Shown: one piece after another, positions 34,717-41,662 of the stretch | Layout: every line of letters begins with the position of its first letter | How positions within the stretch are numbered: position 1 is the first letter of the stretch | Source: an uncultured Porphyromonas sp. | GTDB taxonomy: Bacteria; Bacteroidota; Bacteroidia; Bacteroidales; Porphyromonadaceae | Reading direction: 5' to 3' | Length of the DNA stretch: 64,000 nt | Assembly: GCF_938039215.1 (NCBI RefSeq) | Contig: NZ_CALHVI010000031.1 | Span: 1-64,000, forward strand | Program-made: the position numbers and the translations under genes | The notes under the pieces: generated by a model | What the model saw: the letters and a program-made list of their open reading frames with translations, nothing else | Told to the model about the DNA's origin: nothing | The model's database searches: none

Positions 34717-34819
34717 CCTTCGGTAGGTCGCAAGAAAAACCTACTGTAGGTCGTCTCATCGACCCACGGTAGGTCGTCGAGGCGACCCACAGTAGGTTTC
34801 AAAACCGATCTACGGTAGG
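34717..34819. repeat. 23-bp-period palindrome array, copy 4 (five units)
   Basis: Centres lie at 34722, 34745, 34768, 34791 and 34814. The outer units are slightly decayed (CCTTCGGTAGG, TCTACGGTAGG). It lies in a convergent gap, so a promoter function is unlikely for this copy. Confidence 0.92.
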
Positions 34820-34881
34820 CTGCATTTCTCTTCCCTTATTAGTGGGAACGAGAGGGGCAATGATTAGGGGCTGAATATGCC

Positions 34882-36195
34882 TTAGTCGAAGAGGGTGAAG
34901 GGATCTTGCTCGGCGAAGTAAAGGTGCGTGTAGCCAGCTAAGACATTTCCCTTGCGGTAGAGGAGCGTTGGCGCTGACTCATCCCGAGCCGTCAGCTGAT
35001 GACCTACCGTCTCTTCTCCTCCTACTCCAGAGACAATGCTGGAGTAGTGGAACTCATGCCCTCGCCACTCTGAGCCTCCGACATAGACCTTGCGGTAGCC
35101 GAGCTTGAGGCGCATCCCTTCCATCGTAGCCTCAAGGTCAAGCACGCCACACATCGGATAGCTTGCTCCTTCCTCATCACGGATAGCCCGACAGAGGTAC
35201 ATCATCCCACCACACTCCGCTAGGATCTTCCCCCCTGCCGCTGCATGGTCCTGGATACTTCGTCGGGTCTGCTCTGCTTTGGAGAGCTCCGAGAGGTAGA
35301 ACTCTGGATAGCCCCCAGGTAAGTACAAGAGATCACACTCAGGTAAAGCCTCATCCCTTAGCGGAGAGAAGAAGACCACTTCCCCGAAGTCCCGAAGGCG
35401 ATGCACATTCTCCTCATAGATGAAGTTGAACGCTTCATCCCGAGCGATAGCAATGCGCCGAGAAGAGGCGGGGCGAGAAAGCTCTTCCTCGATCAGCTCG
35501 GGGCGAGGACGGGTACATAAAGCGATGAGCTGATCCAGATCAACGTGCTCTTCGAGCATCTGGGCTACCTCTTCGGGGAGCGCATCCATACGCCCCAGTT
35601 CCTCGAGCGATAGGCCAAGGTGACGTGAAGGGATCTCTAGGAGCTTGGTCTTGGGGATATAGCCTAAGGGACATACCCCAGCGTCCTCTGCAGCCTCACG
35701 CAGGAAGCGGTAATGATTCTCCGATGCCACCCGATTGAAGACCACCCCGACGACCTCCGTATCTTGACGGAAGTGCTTGAAGCCATAGAGTAGTGCCCCG
35801 ACGGAATAAGCCGACGAACGAGCATCGACCAGAAGCACCGTAGGAATAGCTACCGTCCGTGCTACCTCGGCCGAAGAGCCGTGCATCCGCACATAGCCAT
35901 CATAGAGCCCCATGACCCCCTCGACGACGACAGCATCAGCCGTCTGGGTATGTCGTGCATAGACGGCACGTACATGCTCGGGGCTCATCATGAAGAGATC
36001 GAGGTTGATCGACGAACTACCACTCGCTAGGTGATGGAACTTCGGGTCGATGTAGTCAGGCCCACACTTAAAGCTCTGTACCGTGAGTCCCCGCTTCTTC
36101 AAAGCACGAAGAAGTCCGAGGGTAAAGGTAGTCTTGCCACTGCCCGAAGAGCCAGCAGCCACAAGCAGTTGGGGGATAAAAGGTGAAGAAGTCAT
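34882..36195 (-). CDS. cobyrinate a,c-diamide synthase
   Basis: ATP-dependent amidotransferase that amidates the a and c side chains of cobyrinate (CbiA/CobB family). The P-loop GSSGSGKTTFT opens an ATPase domain, and the C-terminal glutaminase domain has the nucleophile in AECGGMMYL and a late His in HEFHYSS. I chose the ATG at 36195: the longer frame to 36270 would overlap ispE. From there about 437 residues, normal length. It follows ispE by 34 bp. No other cobalamin genes are present, so its pathway partners lie elsewhere. Confidence 0.92.
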   Translation of the reverse strand: MTSSPFIPQLLVAAGSSGSGKTTFTLGLLRALKKRGLTVQSFKCGPDYIDPKFHHLASGSSSINLDLFMMSPEHVRAVYARHTQTADAVVVEGVMGLYDGYVRMHGSSAEVARTVAIPTVLLVDARSSAYSVGALLYGFKHFRQDTEVVGVVFNRVASENHYRFLREAAEDAGVCPLGYIPKTKLLEIPSRHLGLSLEELGRMDALPEEVAQMLEEHVDLDQLIALCTRPRPELIEEELSRPASSRRIAIARDEAFNFIYEENVHRLRDFGEVVFFSPLRDEALPECDLLYLPGGYPEFYLSELSKAEQTRRSIQDHAAAGGKILAECGGMMYLCRAIRDEEGASYPMCGVLDLEATMEGMRLKLGYRKVYVGGSEWRGHEFHYSSIVSGVGGEETVGHQLTARDESAPTLLYRKGNVLAGYTHLYFAEQDPFTLFD

Positions 36196-36229
36196 AGGGG
36201 TAAGGTTTGGTTGGGGAAGAAGGGAGATC

Positions 36230-37069
36230 TTAGAGCGTGCCCTGCCAGAGGAAATAGCCCTTCCCCTCAAAGGAGTCTAATGGTAGAGGCTCCTTTGATA
36301 GAGCGTAGAGGGCTGCACCCGAGCCTGTCATCAGAGCGAAGTCCGCCCCTAGGTCGTAGAGCTTCTCTTTGATCTCCTTCAGCTCTGGGTAGCGAGGGAA
36401 AAGGCTAGGCTCAAAGTCATTGATCACAGCCGAGGGCCAAGAGGTGATAGGCTCGCTGAGGAGTACGTCGAGGGAGGTCTCCATCGGCTTGATCGGGAGG
36501 AGACCACGGAAGGCTTCGGCAGTGGAGATATGGATCTCGGGCTTGACGATCGTTAGGTGATAGCCTTCGAGCTGGGGGAGGGAAAGGGGCGAAAGCAGCT
36601 CGCCTATTCCTCGACCCAAAGCGGGCTGATTGCGCACGAAGATAGGGCAGTCCGCTCCGAGCTGCACGGCTATACGCTCCAGCTCCTCGGGGGAGAATCC
36701 GAGGGAGCAGAGCTCATTGACAGCAGTGAGGGTGAAGGAAGCATCTGCCGATCCACCACCCATACCTGCTCCCGAAGGGATATGCTTCGTAAGGCGAAGG
36801 GAGAGCGCAGGGAAGGGACGGACAGCACGAAGGGCTCTCACGGCACGAAGTACAAGGTTGTCACTCAGTGCTCCCGTCTCGATAGCTCCCACGACTTCTA
36901 GTTGATCCTCCGTAGCATCGTCTGCTAGGGAGATCTCAAGGACATCGCAGAGGGGAATAGGGAGGAAGCCCGTCTCCAGCAGATGGTAACCATCGGAGCG
37001 GCGACCTGTGATGAAGAGACCAAGATTGATCTTGGCATTAGGATAGACGATCATACTCTTGTCTTGCAT
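36230..37069 (-). CDS. ispE: 4-diphosphocytidyl-2-C-methyl-D-erythritol kinase
   Basis: A GHMP kinase of the MEP isoprenoid pathway. The 279 residues open with YPNAKINLGLFITGRRSDGYH, carry the GHMP ATP loop IPSGAGMGGGSADAS and end with the MTGSGAALYAL segment. An ATG five codons downstream (37054) would fit the usual family start M-V-PNAKINL better. It is upstream of the cobyrinate diamide synthase gene on the same strand and downstream of the tRNA-Leu pair's terminator. Confidence 0.95.
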   Translation of the reverse strand: MQDKSMIVYPNAKINLGLFITGRRSDGYHLLETGFLPIPLCDVLEISLADDATEDQLEVVGAIETGALSDNLVLRAVRALRAVRPFPALSLRLTKHIPSGAGMGGGSADASFTLTAVNELCSLGFSPEELERIAVQLGADCPIFVRNQPALGRGIGELLSPLSLPQLEGYHLTIVKPEIHISTAEAFRGLLPIKPMETSLDVLLSEPITSWPSAVINDFEPSLFPRYPELKEIKEKLYDLGADFALMTGSGAALYALSKEPLPLDSFEGKGYFLWQGTL

Positions 37070-37097
37070 GCGCTATACGATCTATATGTATAAAAGC

Positions 37098-37137
37098 AGC
37101 GAGACTCCTCAAGAATTACTTCTTAAGGAGTCTCGCT
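37098..37137 (-). terminator. terminator of the tRNA-Leu pair
   Basis: AGCGAGACTCCT-AAGAA pairs with its complement (one mismatch). Read on the minus strand it is followed by GCTTTTATAC. Confidence 0.75.
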
Positions 37138-37148
37138 CTCTTTCTTTG

Positions 37149-37232
37149 TACGCGGGATGAGATTTGAACTCACACGCCGTAACCGGCACTACCCCCTCAA
37201 AGTAGCGTGTCTACCAATTTCACCACCCGCGT
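37149..37232 (-). tRNA. tRNA-Leu(GAG)
   Basis: The acceptor stem ACGCGGG pairs with CCCGCGT. The anticodon stem CTACT/GGTAG closes the loop TTGAGGG, giving anticodon GAG. A long variable arm is present and the TTCAAAT T-loop is intact. CCA is not encoded. The second gene of a pair with tRNA-Leu(CAG). Confidence 0.95.
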
Positions 37233-37273
37233 ATTTGAAGCTTTGCAAACTTGAGACGCTTAGCGTCAGGTTG

Positions 37274-37356
37274 TGCCCAGGACAGGAATCGAACCTGCAC
37301 GTCTTTTGAACACTCGCACCTGAAACGAGCGCGTCTACCAATTCCGCCACCTGGGC
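37274..37356 (-). tRNA. tRNA-Leu(CAG)
   Basis: The acceptor GCCCAGG pairs with CCTGGGC. The anticodon stem CTCGT/GCGAG closes the loop TTCAGGT, anticodon CAG. Long variable arm, TTCGATT T-loop, discriminator A, no encoded CCA. Confidence 0.95.
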
Positions 37357-37372
37357 TGACCCGTTTGCACTG

Positions 37373-37402
37373 CAAAGGTACAACAAAAATCGAAACGACC
37401 AA
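37373..37402 (-). promoter_or_regulatory. promoter of tRNA-Leu pair (TTG-N19-TACCTTTG)
   Basis: On the minus strand TTG (37400-37402) and TACCTTTG (37373-37380) are spaced by 19 bp, 17 bp before the first tRNA. Confidence 0.82.
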
Positions 37403-37444
37403 ACATCCACCGATATTACTTGTACCTAGCGACGCTTCTTGGGG

Positions 37445-39133
37445 CTACTTCTCCTCGTCTGTAGAGAAGATCTGGATACGGCTAGAACGCTTAGGGCGAA
37501 CACGTTCACGTCCCTCTTCGTCTCGGTAACGGAAGCGATCATTGGGCCACAGACCACCTTCTTTTTTCTTCTCGGAGTATTCTCTGCGAGGGCCTCTTTC
37601 ATCCCGAGGACGATCATCAGCAGGGCGAGGACGACGGGGACGATCCGAAGATGAAGCACGATCAAAGTCACGCTCACGGCGAGGGCGACTAGGGCGATCG
37701 GCACGTTCGGGGCGATCAGTGCGACTGGATCGGTCAAAACTATCGGGTCTATCGGTGCGCTCTCTGCGGTCACGGTCGGGGCGGTCAGTGCGGCTGGATC
37801 GGTCAAAACGTTCCCCTCTCTCGGGGCGATCTCTGCGATCATGGTCGGGGCGCTCCGTTCGGTCAGGACGATCGGAGCGGTCGAAGGATCTCTTAGGGCG
37901 GTCAAACTCTCGACGAGGACGCTCGGAGCGTGGAGCACGCTCACGGCGGGGAGCCTCGGGGCGATCTTCGCCTCCTCGCTCACGCTTGTAGTCCTCACGC
38001 TTCCCAGCGAAGAGCTCATAGCCACGGAGCTCGCACTCCAGAGAGCCGTTGAGCATCTTGATACGGACATTCTGTCTGAGACCTATGGAGTCAAAGTGCT
38101 CAGGCTTGTAGGCGATGATCCACGCCTTAGAGCCAGCATAGTTATGCTTGAGGCGCTCACCGATCATTCGGTAGAGGTCTTCTATGGAGCGTGGACGCAG
38201 ACGCTCGCCATAGGGCGGATTGGTCACGAGGAGGACGGGTGCCTCGGGAGCAGGGCAGTCCTGCATGGCTCGATGGGCGACGGTGATGATGTCATCGAGG
38301 CCTGCCGTGCGGACATTGTAGCGAGCGACCTTGACGGCCTCGATCGAATTGTCCGAGCCATAGATATGATGCTCGAAGGGGCGAAGGAGCGAAGCAGCCT
38401 CCTCCTTGACTAGATCGAAGAGCCCTGCATCGTAGTCCAGCCAGCGCTGGAAGGCGAAGCTTCGGCGGAAGGAGCCTGGAGCAATCCCTCGGGCAATGAG
38501 TGCGGCCTCGATGAGGAGCGTCCCCGAGCCACACATAGGATCGACGAAGTCCGTCGAGCCGTCCCAGTCCGCCAGCATCAAGATACCAGCGGCGAGCACT
38601 TCACTCATCGGAGCCTCTGTCTGAGCCACACGCCAGCCACGCTTGTGAAGGCTTTCTCCCGAGCTATCCAGCGCTAGGGTCACCTCGTCATGGGCGATAT
38701 GGATGTGGAAGAGGCGATCGGGATTGTCCAGACGCACCGAAGGGCGATTCTCTCCACGCTCTACGAAGTAGTCGACGAGCGCATCCTTGGCACGATAGCC
38801 TACGTACTTACTGTGGGTGAAGGCCTCCGAATAGACTACGGTATCGAAAGCGAAGCTATCTCCTGACCGCATCCAAGCACTCCAGTCCAGGCGCTTGAGC
38901 TGGGCATAGAGTTCATCGGGGTTCGTCGCTCGGAAGGTAGCGATAGGCAGGAGGATACGCAGGGCAGTGCGCAGGCAGTAGTTTGCCTTGTAGAGGAGTT
39001 TCTTGTCTCCGGTGAAGGAGACCATGCGGCGCCCTTCCTCTATATCTGTCGCTCCTAGAGCTTCAAGTTCTTTGGCCAAGACGGGCTCTAGAGCTTGTAG
39101 CGTCTTAGCGATCATGCGAGATTCTTGCTTCAT
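37445..39133 (-). CDS. THUMP-domain class I rRNA methyltransferase with Arg/Asp-rich tail
   Basis: An RlmL/YpsC-type enzyme that N2-methylates guanine in 23S rRNA. An N-terminal THUMP region (to ~residue 160) precedes a Rossmann methyltransferase with FVDPMCGSGTLLIEAAL (SAM site) and the VTNPPYGERL catalytic motif. After about residue 390 comes a ~170-residue tail of repeated DRP/RTDRPxR-type units, extremely rich in Arg, Asp and Ser, resembling RNA-binding tails of RNA helicases. I used the ATG at 39133; the longer frame adds 13 residues unlike the family. The exact rRNA target is not certain. Confidence 0.88.
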   Translation of the reverse strand: MKQESRMIAKTLQALEPVLAKELEALGATDIEEGRRMVSFTGDKKLLYKANYCLRTALRILLPIATFRATNPDELYAQLKRLDWSAWMRSGDSFAFDTVVYSEAFTHSKYVGYRAKDALVDYFVERGENRPSVRLDNPDRLFHIHIAHDEVTLALDSSGESLHKRGWRVAQTEAPMSEVLAAGILMLADWDGSTDFVDPMCGSGTLLIEAALIARGIAPGSFRRSFAFQRWLDYDAGLFDLVKEEAASLLRPFEHHIYGSDNSIEAVKVARYNVRTAGLDDIITVAHRAMQDCPAPEAPVLLVTNPPYGERLRPRSIEDLYRMIGERLKHNYAGSKAWIIAYKPEHFDSIGLRQNVRIKMLNGSLECELRGYELFAGKREDYKRERGGEDRPEAPRRERAPRSERPRREFDRPKRSFDRSDRPDRTERPDHDRRDRPERGERFDRSSRTDRPDRDRRERTDRPDSFDRSSRTDRPERADRPSRPRRERDFDRASSSDRPRRPRPADDRPRDERGPRREYSEKKKEGGLWPNDRFRYRDEEGRERVRPKRSSRIQIFSTDEEK

Positions 39134-39264
39134 CTGATTTTTTGTCGGGATGGGGAGATAGCCCCACGGCATAAAGATACGACTCTCCCTGCGAAGGCTT
39201 CCCCAGCGATCGAAGAGTCTCTTCCAGAGGGCACATCTAGAGTCCCAGCTGGATATATAAGAAA

Positions 39265-39296
39265 GAGGTCTGACGTAGTGCTCTACATCAGACCTC
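39265..39296 (-). terminator. terminator of tRNA-Asp/tRNA-Pro operon
   Basis: GAGGTCTGACGTAG pairs with CTACATCAGACCTC around a TGCT-type loop. The minus strand continues TTTCTTA. Confidence 0.75.
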
Positions 39297-39306
39297 CCTA
39301 ATTGTG

Positions 39307-39381
39307 TCGGGATACCAGGATTCGAACCTGGGACCCCCTGCTCCCAAAGCAGGTGCGCTAACCGGACTGCGCTACATCCCG
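39307..39381 (-). tRNA. tRNA-Pro(TGG)
   Basis: The acceptor CGGGATG pairs with TATCCCG. The anticodon stem CCTGC/GCAGG closes the loop TTTGGGA, anticodon TGG. D- and T-arms are intact (TTCGAAT). Downstream member of the Asp-Pro pair. Confidence 0.95.
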
Positions 39382-39450
39382 AGCTAGGCTTTTGGCACAG
39401 AAGCTGTGCTATCTTCTCATCGGGGAGAAGGATGACACAGCTCCTTTAAG

Positions 39451-39524
39451 CGGTATGGACGGGACTCGAACCCGCGACCCCCTGCGTGACAGGCAGGTAT
39501 TCTAACCAGCTGAACTACCACACC
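39451..39524 (-). tRNA. tRNA-Asp(GTC)
   Basis: The acceptor GGTGTGG pairs with CCATACC (one G-T pair). The anticodon stem CCTGC/GCAGG closes CTGTCAC, anticodon GTC. Discriminator G as expected for Asp. Confidence 0.95.
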
Positions 39525-39553
39525 GTGCTTGGCCGTTTTGCCTTTTGACGTTG

Positions 39554-39583
39554 CAAAGATACTACTTTTTCCGATACCTGCAA
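39554..39583 (-). promoter_or_regulatory. promoter of tRNA-Asp/tRNA-Pro operon (TTG-N19-TATCTTTG)
   Basis: TTG (39581-39583) and TATCTTTG (39554-39561) on the minus strand have an exact 19-bp spacer, 30 bp before tRNA-Asp. Confidence 0.82.
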
Positions 39584-39687
39584 ATATCCCCAACACTTCG
39601 TCCCCTATTCAGAGGGAAAAATGCCAGCTGAAGACAAAAGACTCCTTATAAGAAGCCCCCTCACCCTCTTCTCTATGGAACTATCAC

Positions 39688-40101
39688 CTAAGGGATAATC
39701 CCATACATCCGGAGCTTAATAGCAGAAATCGTACCTGCTTCACGTACCGCCCCTAAGACACACTCTAGATGCTCTTGGGTTAGTGCTCCACAGAAAGTTG
39801 CAGAGGAAAGCTGAGAGCCACACACCCGCATCAGAGACGTGCAGTCGATAAAGCTATTATGAGAGAGGAAGCTATAGGCGGACTTACCTATGGGATAATG
39901 GTATAGCCGCACATTGTAGGGAAGCTTCTGGTTCACTCCAGAGTTAAACACCACGCCCCCATACGCATTTCCCGAGTCATCCCAACCAAGAATCACGAAG
40001 AACTTATTTCTAGATGAATACCCATCTTTAGGGACAATTCCATTAGCCCGATCCATAGCAATATAGTGGACAGAACCAATAGATGTAACTCCTGCATCCA
40101 T
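39688..40101 (-). CDS. probable toxin of a Panacea-type toxin-antitoxin pair
   Basis: A 137-residue protein started at the ATG at 40101, which overlaps the antitoxin stop as TGATG. The N-terminal half (SIGSVHYIAMD, then RNKFFVILGWDDSGNAYGGVVFNS) has the small beta-barrel rhythm of MazF/PemK-like toxins, but key residues cannot be matched with certainty, so the activity is inferred from position and size. A frame reaching 40131 exists and would overlap the antitoxin by 31 bases. Codon use is more AT-rich than neighbours, and the pair sits among tRNA genes, both signs of horizontal transfer. Confidence 0.6.
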   Translation of the reverse strand: MDAGVTSIGSVHYIAMDRANGIVPKDGYSSRNKFFVILGWDDSGNAYGGVVFNSGVNQKLPYNVRLYHYPIGKSAYSFLSHNSFIDCTSLMRVCGSQLSSATFCGALTQEHLECVLGAVREAGTISAIKLRMYGIIP

Positions 40102-40655
40102 CAGAGCACCTCCTTCTCGATGGCTTGCCACTCTAGCTGTTCCTTCAAATAAGGAAGTCCAGCCTTATCCAGCCCCCCTTCAAGAGCGATCGCCTCTGAG
40201 CTAATCACATTGCAATGTTGCGTCCCGTTAAAAGCTACTCCATGAGATAGAGTCTTAAGTTCGGTGAAACTCTTCGAAGCATACGTGGCTATCGCCTCGT
40301 CAAGGACCTCTGCCTCATGCTTGGCGATATAGTCCATATCGGGTTCCCTCAGAGGCAAGAGCACTGTAGGAGCATCTTCTCCCGCACTCCGGATCTCCCT
40401 CCACAGAGCGACAGACAGGAGAGATCGATCACCACCATTCCGAACCGCATTATATAGATTCGTCGGCACAGGTCCATAAGGCAAGGCACAGAAGTTATCC
40501 TCGACCATCTTCCTGCAGAACTTCGCTAAATAGGACCTCTCTGCGAAATAGAGGATCTTGAAAATTCGGTAATAATCTAACCCTCCAGTCCTATGAAGGA
40601 TATACAACACCTTCTCAAGGAGCTGACGCTGGGCTAGAGGGAGATTTGTATTCAT
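40101..40655 (-). CDS. Panacea-domain (DUF4065/SocA-like) antitoxin
   Basis: A 184-residue protein with the Panacea signature: KVLYILHRTGGLDYYRIFKILYFAER near the start, FCALPYGPVPTNLYNAV in the middle, and a helical C-terminal part with LSHGVAF. Panacea domains are known as promiscuous antitoxins paired with many unrelated toxins and as the proteolysis adaptor SocA. Gene order antitoxin-toxin with a TGATG overlap supports a TA operon. A -7 element TACCTTTG on the minus strand (40723-40730) lies 68 bp upstream. Confidence 0.8.
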   Translation of the reverse strand: MNTNLPLAQRQLLEKVLYILHRTGGLDYYRIFKILYFAERSYLAKFCRKMVEDNFCALPYGPVPTNLYNAVRNGGDRSLLSVALWREIRSAGEDAPTVLLPLREPDMDYIAKHEAEVLDEAIATYASKSFTELKTLSHGVAFNGTQHCNVISSEAIALEGGLDKAGLPYLKEQLEWQAIEKEVL

Positions 40656-40833
40656 GCTTAATGTGGGAGTTGCACTTTAATTCCTTATTATTAGAGAGCT
40701 GTGAGCTATCACCTTTACTATGCAAAGGTATGGAAAATTGCGAGATGAATCTCCGCGCCTTGGATCAGCACACCCTCGACATTAGCGAGGAGGGGTTACA
40801 AACTCAATTTCAGGAGAAGACCACCAAACAAAA

Positions 40834-40857
40834 AAGAGGGAGTCGAAACTCCCTCTT
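40834..40857 (-). terminator. tRNA-Gln terminator
   Basis: AAGAGGGAGT-CGAA-ACTCCCTCTT; the minus strand continues into TTTTTTGTTT, a classical intrinsic terminator. Confidence 0.9.
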
Positions 40858-40863
40858 CCGTTG

Positions 40864-40934
40864 TTGTCTCGCAAGGATTCGAACCTTGACAAACAGAACC
40901 AAAACCTGTTGTGCTACCATTACACCACGAGACA
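40864..40934 (-). tRNA. tRNA-Gln(TTG)
   Basis: The acceptor TGTCTCG pairs with CGAGACA. The anticodon stem ACAGG/TCTGT closes TTTTGGT, anticodon TTG. The T-loop TTCGAAT is intact; discriminator A. Confidence 0.94.
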
Positions 40935-40983
40935 AGCCCTTCCATTCCATGACAAACTCACCAGAAGCGCACGAAATGCAGTG

Positions 40984-41014
40984 CAAAGATAGTACATCAG
41001 ACTCATTCGAGCAA
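40984..41014 (-). promoter_or_regulatory. tRNA-Gln promoter (TTG-N20-TATCTTTG)
   Basis: TTG (41012-41014) and TATCTTTG (40984-40991) on the minus strand, spacer 20 bp, 50 bp before the tRNA. Confidence 0.7.
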
Positions 41015-41242
41015 TACCCATCCGTTCACCCCCTTTGGAGACGTGCCCGATAGAAGGCAAAAGAGCGGAGGAGAAAGCGCCCCAAACTAAAGGCGCACAT
41101 CCGACCCTCGGTGAAGAAGATCGGGGCCGCTCTTCCCCCATCGCCACGGGCTGCATCTACGCCTCAGTAGGAGGCGGCTCACAGACGGGGATTTCTCCCC
41201 TCAGACCTGCCCGAAAGCAAGGGAACTAGGACAGCCCCCAAA
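41015..41242. other. intergenic region upstream of array copy 5
   Basis: GC-rich sequence without a supported frame, between the tRNA-Gln promoter and the palindrome array. A further 255 bases without a gene follow the array, holding only the malQ -7 element. Confidence 0.4.
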
Positions 41243-41247
41243 TAAAA

Positions 41248-41328
41248 CCTACTGTAGGTCGCCCTTGCGACCCACGGTAGGTCGGTGAGACGACCCACAG
41301 TAGGTTTTATCGACGACCTACCGTGGGT
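41248..41328. repeat. 23-bp-period palindrome array, copy 5 (four units)
   Basis: Centres lie at 41253, 41276, 41299 and 41322. It lies in the divergent gap between tRNA-Gln and malQ. Confidence 0.92.
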
Positions 41329-41587
41329 CGTTTTTCCACCCCTCTTGAGAGTCCATTATAAAGGGGAAATACGGCCCTACGCCGAAGGGCTGAAACATCA
41401 TCCAGCAAGAAGCTATATCATCAAGGCTCACGTCACGGGTGATCGGTCTTCGATCCTAGTGCGCAATCCAAGGAAATCGCCAAGAGAGGGAGGGCACTAC
41501 GAACAAAGCCTCCTCACGGCACTCCCCCTCGAAGATCACACACTAGGGATGGAGCATCTCCCCGATCACTCAGCGGGGAGAATTATG

Positions 41588-41595
41588 TACCTTTG
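41588..41595 (+). promoter_or_regulatory. malQ -7 promoter element
   Basis: TACCTTTG lies 67 bp before the malQ ATG. As in the TonB operon, the presumed transcript starts with a short hairpin (TGC-GGGTAAAAGGT-GCA). No clear -33 TTG. Confidence 0.55.
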
Positions 41596-41662
41596 TGCGG
41601 GTAAAAGGTGCAGCGATCATGCCCCTTGCCCCGAGACAACGAATGGTAGGACACCCTCTTAG

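Noticed and set aside
36196..36270. Upstream extension of the cobyrinate diamide synthase gene
   Set aside because: It would overlap ispE by about 40 bases and adds a basic stretch unlike the family. The ATG at 36195 directly precedes the P-loop domain as expected.
40646..41053. 135-codon open frame across tRNA-Gln
   Set aside because: It runs over the antisense of a tRNA gene, its promoter and its terminator, so it cannot be a real coding sequence.
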